From: Galbibacter orientalis DSM 19592
GTDB lineage: Bacteria; Bacteroidota; Bacteroidia; Flavobacteriales; Flavobacteriaceae
Reading direction: 5' to 3'
DNA: 64,000 bases
Assembly: GCF_000260115.1 (NCBI RefSeq)
Contig: NZ_JH651379.1
Span: 1,492,501 to 1,556,500 of the forward strand
Each line of letters opens with the position of its first letter. Within the stretch, counting starts at the first letter, position 1. Position numbers and translations under genes: made by a program. The notes below the pieces were generated by a model that saw nothing but the letters and a program-made list of their open reading frames with translations, did not search any database and was not told the DNA's origin. Positions 20,505 to 30,764 of this stretch are shown piece by piece.

Positions 20505-21998
20505 ATGAAAAGACTAAATTCTAAAATAATCTTTCACTTCATGGGGTTGCTATTACTTTGTAATGGTGGTTTTATGATACTTTCAGCTATTGTTAGTGGT
20601 CTTTATAATGATGGCGCTACTCTGGAGATTAGTTTTGCAGGAATCACTACAATTTTTGTAGGGATTTTATTGATGTACGGTACTAAAAATCATAAGAAAG
20701 AAATAAAAAAACGTGAAGGATACATGATTGTTTCTTTTGGATGGGTTTTTATGACAATTTCTGGAATGTTGCCTTACTTGTTTACAGGCTCAATTCCGTC
20801 TGTTACAAATGCTTTTTTTGAAACAATGAGTGGTTACACTACCACAGGAGCCTCCATATTAAATGATATTGAAGTGCTTCCGGAAGGTATTCTTTTTTGG
20901 CGAAGTACAACACATTGGATTGGTGGAATGGGAATTATTGTACTTGCCATTGCAATATTACCATTATTAGGAATTGGAGGGATGCAGTTATTCGCAGCCG
21001 AAGCTCCTGGGCCTAGTGCCGATAAGTTGCATCCTAGGATTACAGATACAGCCAAACGTTTGTGGTTTATTTATGTAGGATATACATTGGCAGAAACTTT
21101 ACTTTTAAAACTGGCTGGGATGAGTTTTTTTGATGCTATAAATCATGCTATGGCTACGTTGTCTACAGGAGGTTTTTCAACAAAAAATGCAAGTTTAGCT
21201 TATTGGAATGATAATCCGCTTATTCAATATATTGTTATCTTTTTTATGTTTGTGGCAGGTGCAAATTTTGTACTGAGCTATTTTGCGTTTAAAGGAAAGG
21301 TTCAAAAAGTAATTAACGATTACGAATTTAGATTTTATGGTCTATTGGTGTTCTGTGTGAGTGTTGTGGCTGCACTTGTAATTTATTTTAAGGCAAATGT
21401 GCCAGTAAGCGAATACCATCCAATGGTTTTAGGGGCTGCTGAGAGTTCTTTGAGGCATGCTCTTTTTCAGGTTATTTCTGTAATTACAACTACAGGTTTT
21501 GTTACTGCAGACTATACTAGTTGGACTCCATTTCTGACAATCGTTTTTTTCGGATTGATGTTTGTAGGTGGGTCCGCTGGATCAACTGCTGGGGGAGTGA
21601 AAGTAGTACGACATTTATTAATGATTAAAAATGGATTGCTGGAGTTTAAACGAACCTTGCACCCTAACGCAATAATTCCTGTTCGATATAATGGGAAAAC
21701 TGTTTCAGAAAATATCATTTATAATATCCTTGGGTTTTTTATAATCTATATGTTGTTATTTATTACTGGAGCAGTAGTATTAGGAGCTCTAGGGTTGGAT
21801 TTTGAATCGGCTATTGGAGGTGCAGCTTCTTCTTTAGGAAACATTGGTCCTGCATTAGGTTCATTGCATCCGTTAACAAATTACGATTCCCTACCCATGC
21901 TTGGTAAATGGTGGTGTTCTTTTTTAATGCTTTTAGGAAGACTCGAGTTATTTACCGTACTTATTTTATTTTCTCCTTTTTTCTGGAAACGTACTTAA
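20505..21998 (+). CDS. trkH: Trk-type potassium channel subunit TrkH
   Basis: Inner-membrane K+ uptake pore of 497 residues with about ten membrane segments. The four selectivity-filter loops are visible as MSGYTTTGASIL, ATLSTGGFSTKN, SVITTTGFVTADY and AASSLGNIGPALG, typical of the SKT superfamily. The conserved FVGGSAGSTAGGVKVVR segment follows the third loop. Start ATG at 20505, just after trkA. Confidence 0.97.
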   Translation: MKRLNSKIIFHFMGLLLLCNGGFMILSAIVSGLYNDGATLEISFAGITTIFVGILLMYGTKNHKKEIKKREGYMIVSFGWVFMTISGMLPYLFTGSIPSVTNAFFETMSGYTTTGASILNDIEVLPEGILFWRSTTHWIGGMGIIVLAIAILPLLGIGGMQLFAAEAPGPSADKLHPRITDTAKRLWFIYVGYTLAETLLLKLAGMSFFDAINHAMATLSTGGFSTKNASLAYWNDNPLIQYIVIFFMFVAGANFVLSYFAFKGKVQKVINDYEFRFYGLLVFCVSVVAALVIYFKANVPVSEYHPMVLGAAESSLRHALFQVISVITTTGFVTADYTSWTPFLTIVFFGLMFVGGSAGSTAGGVKVVRHLLMIKNGLLEFKRTLHPNAIIPVRYNGKTVSENIIYNILGFFIIYMLLFITGAVVLGALGLDFESAIGGAASSLGNIGPALGSLHPLTNYDSLPMLGKWWCSFLMLLGRLELFTVLILFSPFFWKRT

Positions 21999-22061
21999 GT
22001 AACGGTGTTTTTATATAGTTTCAATAGTGCTATTGAGTTGTATCTGTTTATGAATGCAGTT

Positions 22062-23570
22062 TTATAGCGCTACTTTTTTGTATATCAAAGATCCTGTTGA
22101 AAGTGTCTCATTGTTAATTTCAAAATCTCTTGTAAAAACTCCTAAATTACATAGGTATCCACCTTCTTCTTTTCTGTAAATTTTCCCACTTAGGATTCCC
22201 CACTTAAATAAGTAGTAATTGTCTTTTTTATCAATAGAAATGGTTGGCCAATTTTCTGTGTTTTTATAGATTCCTACTATTTTATTTATGGTGTCGTTTT
22301 CTGTTAAGAGTTGCGAATTTTTGGGGTATGTAATTTCATTCTCTTTTTTGAAACTTTGATCAAACTTTAGCTTTTCACTTAAAAAAATACTGTCTGCTGG
22401 TAATTCATTTAACAAGTTATAAGCGTAATTTGCCATTAGGTGCGGTAATAAGTAGGCTCTGTTGTCATTTGAAAACGCAATAACACCTATTTTTTTCTTT
22501 TGCATAAATGACATATGGAAGCTTATTCCTGCCAAATTTCCAAAACGGGTTAGTATTTTTTCTTTCTGATATTCTGCTATATCCCATCCTAGGCTATAGT
22601 CAGTTCGATGGTATGTAAAATATTTTTTATTCTGACTGGTAGTCGGATTATGGAGGTCTAGCCAAGAATTTTTATTCAGTATAATAGTGTCTTCTCTAAT
22701 GTTTGCGCTTAACCATTTTGATAGATCATTTATAGTAGAAATTATGCCCCCTGCAGCATGCATTGTAATGTCTTCTTTATAAAAACCTTTTTTAATGAGA
22801 CCTCTTTCTTTGGAGACGGTAAGAGATGGATAGATGTTTTTTAAGTGGTAGTTACTTACATAAGCACTTGTATTTTTCATTTTTAAGGGATCGAAAACAT
22901 AATTTTTCATCTCAGATTTCCATGTTTTCCCAGTTACTTTTTCTAGTACTATCCCTGCTATGATTGGGCCAACATTAGAATATCTAAATTCCCTAGACTT
23001 GTCATAAAGAAAGTCGGTGTTTAAATCGTGTATTAATTCTTCGTTCTTTCCGCTGTAGCCTAAAAAAGCTGTTTTCCAAGCCATACTTGTGCTAAATGTG
23101 CCGTGTGTGTGATTTAAAAGACTTTTAATGGAGATTTTCTTTGTATCTACACTGTCCTTATAATTTAACTCCGGAAGGTAATTATTAAGAGATTTGTTTA
23201 AACTGAGGATCTTTTTCTGTTCTAATATTTTGAGTAGTGTTCCTGTAAAGGCTTTCGTGCTAGAGGCAATATAGATTGGAGAATCGTTGTTAAAAGATGA
23301 TTTTTTATCGCTTAAAACAGTGTCATTTATAGTGAATGAATATGCCAATCCATTTTCATCAACTATTGCAAAAATAAAATCTCCAAGTAATCTTTTTTCT
23401 TTATAAATGTTTTTTACTTGCGCTTCAAGTTTTGATGATAAATCAGGATGTTCTCTGTGGAACTTCCTTAAATTTTTATTTGTAGAATTATTACTTGTCT
23501 TGCAAGAAGATAAAAACAGTAAGAATAGGATTATAAAATATGTTTTAATAATTTGATATAGTCTTTCCAT
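22062..23570 (-). CDS. Serine hydrolase of the class C beta-lactamase / penicillin-binding-like family, lipoprotein
   Basis: 502 residues. The N-terminus is a signal with lipobox LSSC (Cys at about 23). The catalytic SxxK is S103-S-T-K106 in IASSTKAFTG, and the second motif is Y199-S-N201 in FRYSNVGPIIAG; together they define the beta-lactamase fold. The final 100 residues look like a small C-terminal beta domain. Such proteins are often D-aminopeptidases or esterases and rarely true antibiotic resistance enzymes, so I do not call it a beta-lactamase. It converges with trkH with only 60 bases between. Confidence 0.88.
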   Translation of the reverse strand: MERLYQIIKTYFIILFLLFLSSCKTSNNSTNKNLRKFHREHPDLSSKLEAQVKNIYKEKRLLGDFIFAIVDENGLAYSFTINDTVLSDKKSSFNNDSPIYIASSTKAFTGTLLKILEQKKILSLNKSLNNYLPELNYKDSVDTKKISIKSLLNHTHGTFSTSMAWKTAFLGYSGKNEELIHDLNTDFLYDKSREFRYSNVGPIIAGIVLEKVTGKTWKSEMKNYVFDPLKMKNTSAYVSNYHLKNIYPSLTVSKERGLIKKGFYKEDITMHAAGGIISTINDLSKWLSANIREDTIILNKNSWLDLHNPTTSQNKKYFTYHRTDYSLGWDIAEYQKEKILTRFGNLAGISFHMSFMQKKKIGVIAFSNDNRAYLLPHLMANYAYNLLNELPADSIFLSEKLKFDQSFKKENEITYPKNSQLLTENDTINKIVGIYKNTENWPTISIDKKDNYYLFKWGILSGKIYRKEEGGYLCNLGVFTRDFEINNETLSTGSLIYKKVAL

Positions 23571-23878
23571 AATTAATAAGTTATTTAATGGATGGACGAT
23601 TAGATATATAAATTGGTTACAGTTTTTTTAGTCCCTCGTAGCTGATTTAATTCCTCAATAGTCTATAATATGTGCTTTTTGAAGAGTTTTACATTAAAAT
23701 GAGTTGAATTTATGGTATTTGAGGTTTGCTTTGAGATAATTTTAGAGAACTTATATACCCTGTTTTTAGTGTATTAGAAAGGGCTAAATTCCCCTTATTT
23801 AGATGTCTTTATTTTGTCATATTTGCTTTAAAATAGTCTTCAAAGCGCAATGATGAAATTTTGAGGGAATTAAGTTAA

Positions 23879-23913
23879 AAAAGAGGCTGCCTGAAAAGGC
23901 AGCCTCTTTTATT
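23879..23913. terminator. Bidirectional terminator-like hairpin in a long divergent interval
   Basis: AAAAGAGGCTGCCT and AGGCAGCCTCTTTT form a perfect 14-pair stem around GAAA, with T-rich sequence on both sides. The flanking genes both read away from it (22062 gene on minus, susC on plus), so no annotated transcript ends here. It may end a small RNA starting in 23571-23880, or one reading back from the repeat element. The 300 bases before it hold no gene that I can support. Confidence 0.65.
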
Positions 23914-23959
23914 TTTTACAAAAACCTCTAATTTCAAAATTTACATTTCGATTTATTGT

Positions 23960-24169
23960 TGTCCGATAAAGGTTAACGAAATTTATAAAACTCCACTTAT
24001 ATCAAGGTTTAAATGATGTTTCTAAAATAGACGCTTACTATTAATAGAAATGCATAAAAAGAGGGTTTTTGAAATATTGTATTTTTAAGCTACTTATTTT
24101 GTGATAGTTAATATTTATTCTTTGTTCTTTTTTCTTATAGCGAAGCGGTCTTGTATTTTTACTCGGACA
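23960..24169 (+). mobile_element. MITE-like element, copy 1
   Basis: A 210-base noncoding segment bounded by imperfect terminal inverted repeats: TGTCCGATAAA on the left, and TTTTTACTCGGACA on the right. TTATTG occurs on both sides and could be part of a target duplication. Copies 2 (46642-46846) and 4 (57838-58048, reverse) share the whole length; copy 3 (50610-50769) is rearranged. Shared internal landmarks are TTAACGGAATTTAT, CTATTAATA-AAATG-ATAAAAAGAGG and GCGAAGCGGTCTTG. It lies about 380 bases upstream of susC. No transposase is encoded. Confidence 0.75.
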
Positions 24170-24552
24170 TTATTGATTAAATCTATGGATCAATAAATTT
24201 AATTAGTCTTTTATTCAAACTTCATTCGTTTCATAGCCTTAAAAACTCCATAAATTTTTTAATTATAGAATTTTTATTTCCTTTAAAAATTTATTTTCTC
24301 ATTCTATCAAATAGATTTTATTCTAAAAATAATGATTTTTCAGTTATTCTTAGAATAAATATCATGTAGATGTAAAAAATATTTATTGATTTTAATTCAC
24401 TATTTGTTTGTTTTTAGTGTATTTTTAATGGTTATATTTAATATAATAATAAAAAAAGCATCTTTTTATGTGAAAAATTTATTAATAGTCAAATATTTTT
24501 TTACTTAACTTTTTTTTAAGAAGTTTATGTTTTATAAACTTATAAATATTCA
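24170..24552 (+). promoter_or_regulatory. Long AT-rich leader upstream of susC
   Basis: No gene in 380 bases. A ten-base perfect inverted repeat, TTTATTCTAA at 24317-24326 and TTAGAATAAA at 24350-24359, could be an operator or a leader hairpin. The promoter of the sus-like locus should lie in this stretch, but I could not single out a consensus. No SARP, ECF sigma/anti-sigma or hybrid two-component regulator gene is adjacent. Confidence 0.35.
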
Positions 24553-27500
24553 ATGGAAACAAATTGTAATAGAATTTTAGTACTGTCACTATTTTTATTT
24601 ACTCAATTTATGTTTGCTCAAACTCAAAAGGTAAAGGGAGTTGTTACAGATCAAGACAATATGCCATTACCAGGAGCTAGTATTGTTGTAAAGGGAACTG
24701 CTGTAGGAACACAAACAGATTTCGATGGAAACTATGATATAGAGGTTTCTATAGGAGATGTTTTAGTTTTTTCTTTTGTTGGTCAACGATCAGAGGAAAG
24801 AAAAGTATCAGCTTTTGGAGTTATGAATGTTACTCTTCAAGAAGATGCGCAAGCCTTGGATGAAGTAATTATTACAGCTCAAGGGATTAAAAGAGAGAAG
24901 CAAGCTTTAGGGTATTCAGTAGCTGAGGTTGGGAGTGAACAACTGGAGCAGCGAGCAGAAGGCGATATAGGTCGTGTTCTATCAGGAAAAGCATCTGGAT
25001 TAAATATTACGCAACAAAGTGGTTTGTCTGGTTCTGGAACTAGTGTAGTAATTAGAGGATATAGCTCTTTTAGCGGGAGTAATCAACCTCTTTTTGTGGT
25101 GGATGGAGTTCCGTTTGCTAGTGAAACAAATTCTTCTGGAGCTGCTACCGGCAATGCAGATGATGATTTTGTAAATGGGAATACTGGGTCTAGTAGGTTT
25201 TTAGATTTAGATCCTAACAATATAGAAAGTGTAAATGTTTTAAAAGGGTTGGCTGCATCTACCTTGTATGGTACAGCAGGACGAAATGGGGTAGTATTAA
25301 TTACTACTAAAAATGGAGCCACTACAAAAACTGCTAATAAGAATGAAATTACAGTAACATCATCTATATTTTTTAATAAAATAGCTTCTCTGCCAGATTA
25401 TACCAATAAATTTGGAAATGGTTTTGATCAGGCTTTTGGGTGGTTTTTTAGTAACTGGGGACCTTCTTTTGAAAAAGATGGTATAGCTGGTTGGGCTAAT
25501 GGAGTTAATGCAAACCCAAATGTAGGGTTTGATGAAAACGGAACTCTAGCGCATCCATATTCTACTGCAAGCTCTTCATCGGGAATTCCGCAGGCTTTTC
25601 CAGAATATCAAGGAGCACGATACGAATGGAGACCTTATAATAGTGTTGAAAACTTTTTCAAGACAGGAACAGCAAAAAACAATTCTATTAATTTTAGAGG
25701 AAACTCAAGTGATGGAAAGGTTTCTTATAATGCAAATTTTGGACTCTTGGACGACGAAGGATTTACTCCAGGAAATAGCCTGAAAAGATACACTTTAGGG
25801 GTTGGGGGAAGAGCCGAATTATCCAATAAATTTACTGTATCTGGAACTATTAATTTTACAAATACTAATTATACAACACCTCCAGTAGCAGCATCAGATG
25901 GAAACGGTGCTTTTGGTACAGGGTCATCGGTTTTTGGAGCATTGTTTTTTACGCCTAGAAGTGTTGACTTAATAGGGCTTCCTTATCAAAATCCCTTAGA
26001 TGGATCGAGTGTTTATTATCGTCAAAATAATAGTATTCAGCATCCGCTATGGACAGTTCACAACGCGCAGGCAAGTCAGATAACAAATAGGGTGTTCGGG
26101 CAATCGTCTGTTATTTATAATATTAACGATCGTCTAAATGTACTGTATCGTTTTGGTCTTGATGTGTATAGCGAAAACAACGTGAATCAGCAAAACAAAG
26201 GAGGTAGAGGACAGAGTGATGCGGCATTGGCAAGTGGAATTTATCAAACATGGAATAACACCAATACAATTCATAACCACGATGTTATAGTAAACGGAGA
26301 TTATGACCTTTCAGAAAAAATAGGAATGCAGTTTAACTTGGGAGCAACTTCTAAAAGAGAGGAATTAAATAGAGTTGGTGTAGCAAGCTCTGGACAAGAG
26401 GTTTTTGATGTCTATAGACATTCTAATTTTTCTAAACAGGATGAAATAGAATATTATCAAGAACGAAATATAACAGGGGTGTATGGTCAGTTTAGTTTTG
26501 ATTATGATCGTTGGGCTTATTTAACGCTCGCAGGAAGAAACGATTGGGTGTCTAATCTTTCTTCAGAAAATAGATCTATTTTTTATCCTAGTGTAAGTGT
26601 ATCGTTTGTTCCTACTACAATTCTTAAAGGGATAAAAAGTGAGAAGGGATTAAATTATTTGAAATTTAGAGCAGGGTATGGTACTTCAGCAAACTTTCCT
26701 GTAGGGTATCCTACAGTGTCAACCTTAAATATTAATACGCAATTTTTTAATGATCAAGGATTGGATATTGTAACAAATTCGGTATCAAATAGATTGGGGA
26801 ATCCCGATTTAAAACCTGAGCTTTTAAGAGAATTAGAGTTTGGTTTGGAATCGAAATTTTTTAATAACCGAGTGTCTTTGGAAGCGTCTTATTATACGAG
26901 AACTACTACAGATTTAATTATTGACAGACCTTTAGATCCAACCACTGGATATACCACTCAATTAACTAATGTAGGTGAAATAAGAGGAGATGGTGTTGAA
27001 GTGGATTTAGGAGTGTCAATTTTAAGAGGTTATGACGATGGATTTAATTGGGATGTAAATGCCAATTTTACAGTCAATAAATCGGAAGTAGTAGATCTAG
27101 GTTCTGATACAGATATTATTGTGTACGCTGGTTTTAGCGATTTAGGAAATGCAGCTATTACAGGGGAGCCTTTAGGGGTAATTGTAGGGAGTCGAATAAA
27201 ACGTAATGATGCTGGAGAATTTTTAGTAAATAGTGCCGGAGATTATATAGTTGAAAACGGTCAGTTTATTATTGGAGACCCTAATCCAGATTGGGTTTTG
27301 AATATTGGAAATAACCTGTCGTTTAAAAACTTTAATTTTTCATTTTTGGTGAATTATACAAAAGGAGGCGACATTTATGCAACAACAGCCTCTACTTTAT
27401 TAGGAAGAGGATTAACAACAGATACGGACGACAGGTTGAATACTTTTATTTTACCAGGAGTGCAAGAAGTTAGAAACGCTCAAGGTGAAGTAACCGATTA

Positions 27501-27840
27501 TGAAACCAATACGAAGCAGATAAACAACTCTACTTATTATTTTAATAATGTGTTGTTTGGGCCTAATGAGCTAGGAGTTTTTGATGCAACGGTGGTGCGC
27601 TTACAGGAAGTTTCTTTTGGGTATTCTTTACCAAAGAGGTTTTTGGAAAAAACACCTTTGGGTTCGTTGAGCTTTAATGTGTCTGGTTACAATCTATATT
27701 ACAAAGCGCTTAATGTACCAGAAGGAACTAATTACGATCCTAATCAAGCAGGTTTGGGAGTAGGAAACGGTCGTGGATTCGACTTTCTTACAGGGCCTAG
27801 TTCCAAAAGATATGGGTTTAGCATAAAAGCATCATTTTAA
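24553..27840 (+). CDS. SusC/RagA-family TonB-linked outer-membrane transporter
   Basis: 1,095 residues. A signal peptide ends at FMFAQ; residues about 25-110 are the carboxypeptidase-regulatory-like domain (VKGVVTDQDNMPLPGASIVVKGT), followed by the SusC-specific linker LDEVIITAQGIKREKQALGYS (TonB-box region), the plug (VIRGYSSFSGSNQPLFVVDGVP, NVLKGLAASTLYGTAGRNGVVLITTK) and a 22-stranded barrel ending in a terminal Phe (KASF). With the following SusD-like protein it forms a lidded barrel that imports oligomeric nutrients using TonB energy. It starts a four-gene plus-strand locus. Confidence 0.97.
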   Translation: METNCNRILVLSLFLFTQFMFAQTQKVKGVVTDQDNMPLPGASIVVKGTAVGTQTDFDGNYDIEVSIGDVLVFSFVGQRSEERKVSAFGVMNVTLQEDAQALDEVIITAQGIKREKQALGYSVAEVGSEQLEQRAEGDIGRVLSGKASGLNITQQSGLSGSGTSVVIRGYSSFSGSNQPLFVVDGVPFASETNSSGAATGNADDDFVNGNTGSSRFLDLDPNNIESVNVLKGLAASTLYGTAGRNGVVLITTKNGATTKTANKNEITVTSSIFFNKIASLPDYTNKFGNGFDQAFGWFFSNWGPSFEKDGIAGWANGVNANPNVGFDENGTLAHPYSTASSSSGIPQAFPEYQGARYEWRPYNSVENFFKTGTAKNNSINFRGNSSDGKVSYNANFGLLDDEGFTPGNSLKRYTLGVGGRAELSNKFTVSGTINFTNTNYTTPPVAASDGNGAFGTGSSVFGALFFTPRSVDLIGLPYQNPLDGSSVYYRQNNSIQHPLWTVHNAQASQITNRVFGQSSVIYNINDRLNVLYRFGLDVYSENNVNQQNKGGRGQSDAALASGIYQTWNNTNTIHNHDVIVNGDYDLSEKIGMQFNLGATSKREELNRVGVASSGQEVFDVYRHSNFSKQDEIEYYQERNITGVYGQFSFDYDRWAYLTLAGRNDWVSNLSSENRSIFYPSVSVSFVPTTILKGIKSEKGLNYLKFRAGYGTSANFPVGYPTVSTLNINTQFFNDQGLDIVTNSVSNRLGNPDLKPELLRELEFGLESKFFNNRVSLEASYYTRTTTDLIIDRPLDPTTGYTTQLTNVGEIRGDGVEVDLGVSILRGYDDGFNWDVNANFTVNKSEVVDLGSDTDIIVYAGFSDLGNAAITGEPLGVIVGSRIKRNDAGEFLVNSAGDYIVENGQFIIGDPNPDWVLNIGNNLSFKNFNFSFLVNYTKGGDIYATTASTLLGRGLTTDTDDRLNTFILPGVQEVRNAQGEVTDYETNTKQINNSTYYFNNVLFGPNELGVFDATVVRLQEVSFGYSLPKRFLEKTPLGSLSFNVSGYNLYYKALNVPEGTNYDPNQAGLGVGNGRGFDFLTGPSSKRYGFSIKASF

Positions 27841-27858
27841 TACTAAAAAAATAGCATA

Positions 27859-29571
27859 ATGAAACGCGTAAGAAAATATATATTTCAGTTGTTTTTAATA
27901 GGTCTTCTTCCTTTAAATTCATGTGAGACTACAGAACTGGATTTATCAGATAATCCAAACGAATTAGAACTGTCTCAGTCTAGCACCGATTTCTTTTTAA
28001 ATAGTGTTCAGGTCGATTTTGCAACCTTTACACATTTAATGGGGGCAAATGGAGCACGATTGGTTAGGATTGAAAGTATGTCGGGAAGAAGTTATCAGAA
28101 TGTTTCTGAGTTTTCACCAGCATTTCTGGAGACAGAATGGAATACAGCATATCAGGCAGATGGGGGAGAAGAATTACCCACTGGACTAAAAATAAATGGA
28201 ATTTTGTCGAATATAAGGGCTATGAAGTCAGAAGCTGAAGCGCTTGAGTTGTATCATCATATAGCAATGACGCAGGTAATAGAGGCTAGTACTATGGTAA
28301 CTTTGGTGGATTATTTTGGTGATGTACCTTATTCTGAAGCTTTACAGGCCAATGCAGAAACACCTATATTAAATCCTAAAGTAGATGAGGGGGCAGCTAT
28401 TTATGCTGCAGCATTAGAATTGCTAGATAAGGCAATTGCAAATTTCAAAAAAGAAGTGGTTCTTGAGCCAGAAAACGATTTTTATTACAATGGAAATTGG
28501 GGAAATTGGATAAAAGCTGCTAATACTCTTAAAATGAAGATATATCTTCAAAAAAGATTGGTAGATGGAGCGGCTCTTCTAAAATTTAATACTATTGTAT
28601 CTTCAGGAAATTACATAAAAGAAAATGATGAAGATTTTGCTTTTAATTGGGGGGTGAATGACGTTCAGCCAGATTCAAGACATCCTTTTTATGCTAGTAA
28701 TTACCTCAATACAGGGTCGGGAGCATATATGTCTAATTGGTTTATGAATTTGATGAATTCTTCTCAAGACCCTCGAGTTCGCTACTATTTTTACAGACAA
28801 ACAAATGCCGTTCCAGGGCAAGAGATTTCACCTAATGAAGAAGCGCTTTCTTGTTCTTTAGAGCCTGTGCCACAGCATTATATAGATGGCGGATTTACCT
28901 TTTGTAATTTACCAAATGGCTATTGGGGGAGAGATCATGGTCAGGATGCAGGAGTGCCACCAGATGGCTTTTTAAAAACTACTTACGGAGTTTATCCAGC
29001 AGGTGGAAAATTTGACGATAATAGTTTTGAAGGAGTGTTGCCCGGAGATGGGGGTGCAGGCGCAGGAATTACTCCTATTTTATTGGCGTCTTGGGTGGAT
29101 TTTATGCAGGCGGAAATAGCTATGGTTAATGGAGATGGCAATGGAGCTAAAGCATTTATGCTTTCAGGGATTGATAAATCCATGCAAAAAGTAATGTCTT
29201 TTGGGGAGCTAGATCCAAGCGCATCGACAAGCTTTATCCCAACGCTGCCAGATGTTGTTAATTTTGAAGAAAATATTAAATCTAATTTTGAAAATGCTAC
29301 CACAGAAACTGAAATGTGGAATGTTTTAGCAGAACAATACTGGGTGGCCTTGTTTGGGAATGGAACCGATGCCTATAATTTTTACAGAAGAACGGGCTAT
29401 CCAACTACTTTACAACCAAACCTTGAAAAGGATCCTGGAGGTTTTATTCTGTCGCTCTATTATCCGTCAAATTTTGTAAATAATAATTCTTCAACAAGTC
29501 AAAAAGCGGATGTAAGAACAAGAGTGTTCTGGGATAATCATAAAGATGTAAACTTTCCTATTGCCAATTAA
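27859..29571 (+). CDS. SusD/RagB-family nutrient-binding lipoprotein
   Basis: 570 residues with lipobox LPLNSC (Cys at about 23). The helical TPR-like region (YHHIAMTQVIEASTMVTLVDYFGDVPYSEALQ, then AAALELLDKAIANF) and the DPRVRYYFYRQ and WVALFGNGTDAYNFYRRTGYP segments are those of the SusD-like group often annotated as SusD_2, which frequently goes with peptide or non-glycan loci. It would be the surface lid over the SusC barrel, encoded 18 bases before. Confidence 0.94.
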   Translation: MKRVRKYIFQLFLIGLLPLNSCETTELDLSDNPNELELSQSSTDFFLNSVQVDFATFTHLMGANGARLVRIESMSGRSYQNVSEFSPAFLETEWNTAYQADGGEELPTGLKINGILSNIRAMKSEAEALELYHHIAMTQVIEASTMVTLVDYFGDVPYSEALQANAETPILNPKVDEGAAIYAAALELLDKAIANFKKEVVLEPENDFYYNGNWGNWIKAANTLKMKIYLQKRLVDGAALLKFNTIVSSGNYIKENDEDFAFNWGVNDVQPDSRHPFYASNYLNTGSGAYMSNWFMNLMNSSQDPRVRYYFYRQTNAVPGQEISPNEEALSCSLEPVPQHYIDGGFTFCNLPNGYWGRDHGQDAGVPPDGFLKTTYGVYPAGGKFDDNSFEGVLPGDGGAGAGITPILLASWVDFMQAEIAMVNGDGNGAKAFMLSGIDKSMQKVMSFGELDPSASTSFIPTLPDVVNFEENIKSNFENATTETEMWNVLAEQYWVALFGNGTDAYNFYRRTGYPTTLQPNLEKDPGGFILSLYYPSNFVNNNSSTSQKADVRTRVFWDNHKDVNFPIAN

Positions 29572-29585
29572 AATATAGCAAAACA

Positions 29586-30611
29586 ATGAAAAAAATAAGA
29601 TATATAGTAGTAGGTGTTTTAGGACTCATTTTTGGAGTGAGTTCTTGTAGTACCGACGATAAGATTGTAGATGAAGTACTAAGTAATGTTGGTACGGGAG
29701 CAATTTTACGTACCATCAGTCAGGATAATAGCTTGCTGTACAACGATGAGGAGAAGATGTTTGAGCCCAATTCTAAATACACTTTAATTTTGGAAGAACA
29801 AGACGCTCAAAAAGGAGATTTACTTGAAAGTGTTGAGGTGTATGTTAAATATAAAGCTACAGATGCGGAGCGTTTTCCTCAAGGAGGGCAAGAGTTGTTA
29901 CTTGAAAAATTATCGGTTTCAGATTTCTCAGAAGGCGATCGAGAACTTCCTGTAACAACAGTTTCTTATTCTTCTAAAACATTAGTAGAAGCTTTAGGAA
30001 TTGATGAATCCAAAATTCAAGGGGAAGATCGTTTTGAATTTCGTCTAGTTTTAATGCTAACAAATGGAGAGGTATTTACTAATACCGATGTTGGTGGTCC
30101 AGTAAGTGGGGGTTCTTATTTCTTGTCTCCTTTTGAATATTTTCCAATTATAAAATGTGCAATTACCGAAAGTTTAGCAGGTACACATACCTATGAGACT
30201 ATTAATGCCAAGGCTGCACCAGGAGGCGATGGAGTGTGTTCTGGTAATATCTTGACGGGAGAAGTGGTATGGACTGAAAAACAATCGGGTACCTATGCAT
30301 CTAGTGATATGAGTTTTGGACAATTTGAAGATTGCTATACTAATAGAGGAAAGGCTACTGGAAATGGGATTAGTATTGTTTGGGATTGTACTTCTTTGAA
30401 TCCAGTTGGAGATGTGTATATAGATGAAGAAGGAATGGTAACTACAAAGGACAAAGCGCAGAGGAGTCTAAGTTATAATTATTCTATTATCAAAGTAGAG
30501 GGTTCGGAAATGACTATAAAATTTTCAAATGCCGCAGGAGATGGAGGACAAGTGTTGGTTACCCGTGAGGGAGGAAAAAATTGGCCAGAAATTTTTAGTA
30601 GAAATAATTAA
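29586..30611 (+). CDS. Accessory surface lipoprotein of the SusCD locus
   Basis: 341 residues with lipobox GVSSC (Cys at about 21) and an acidic STDDK stretch after it, compatible with surface display. I see no named family. Four Cys in the C-terminal half (CAITES, GVCSGN, EDCYTN, WDCTS) may make disulfides. Position 14 bases after susD suggests a ligand-binding accessory role like that of SusE/SusF, which is inference. The TAA stop lies in the first bases of a dispersed hairpin repeat. Confidence 0.8.
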   Translation: MKKIRYIVVGVLGLIFGVSSCSTDDKIVDEVLSNVGTGAILRTISQDNSLLYNDEEKMFEPNSKYTLILEEQDAQKGDLLESVEVYVKYKATDAERFPQGGQELLLEKLSVSDFSEGDRELPVTTVSYSSKTLVEALGIDESKIQGEDRFEFRLVLMLTNGEVFTNTDVGGPVSGGSYFLSPFEYFPIIKCAITESLAGTHTYETINAKAAPGGDGVCSGNILTGEVVWTEKQSGTYASSDMSFGQFEDCYTNRGKATGNGISIVWDCTSLNPVGDVYIDEEGMVTTKDKAQRSLSYNYSIIKVEGSEMTIKFSNAAGDGGQVLVTREGGKNWPEIFSRNN

Positions 30612-30732
30612 TCCCTCATAGAGGGTCTAATTCCTTAGAGCCTGTGCTGAGTTTACCGAAGGGCTCTGCGTCGAAATGAATTAAATTTGTTTCCTTTGAA
30701 TACCTTGTGGGCTTGCCCCGAGGTAGTTGATT
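30610..30732 (+). repeat. Three-hairpin dispersed repeat, copy A
   Basis: A complete copy. It reads TAATCCCTCA-TAGAGGG, then GAGCCTG...ACCGAAGGGCTC, a linker GTCGAAATGAATTAAATTTG, then TACCTTGTGGGCTTGCCCCGAGGTA and TTGATT. Each section is a self-complementary hairpin. The stop codon of the preceding lipoprotein gene is the TAA at its left edge. Related copies are listed at 34586, 35824, 48998, 52472, 55769, 57523, 60597, 62451 and 63400. Confidence 0.8.
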
Positions 30733-30764
30733 AGGATTTCCTATGAATTTTAAATTAAAAACTA

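Noticed and set aside
22062-23570. Antibiotic-resistance beta-lactamase
   Set aside because: SxxK and YxN are present, but the lipobox, C-terminal beta domain and family context fit the general penicillin-binding-like hydrolases; nothing points to beta-lactam hydrolysis.
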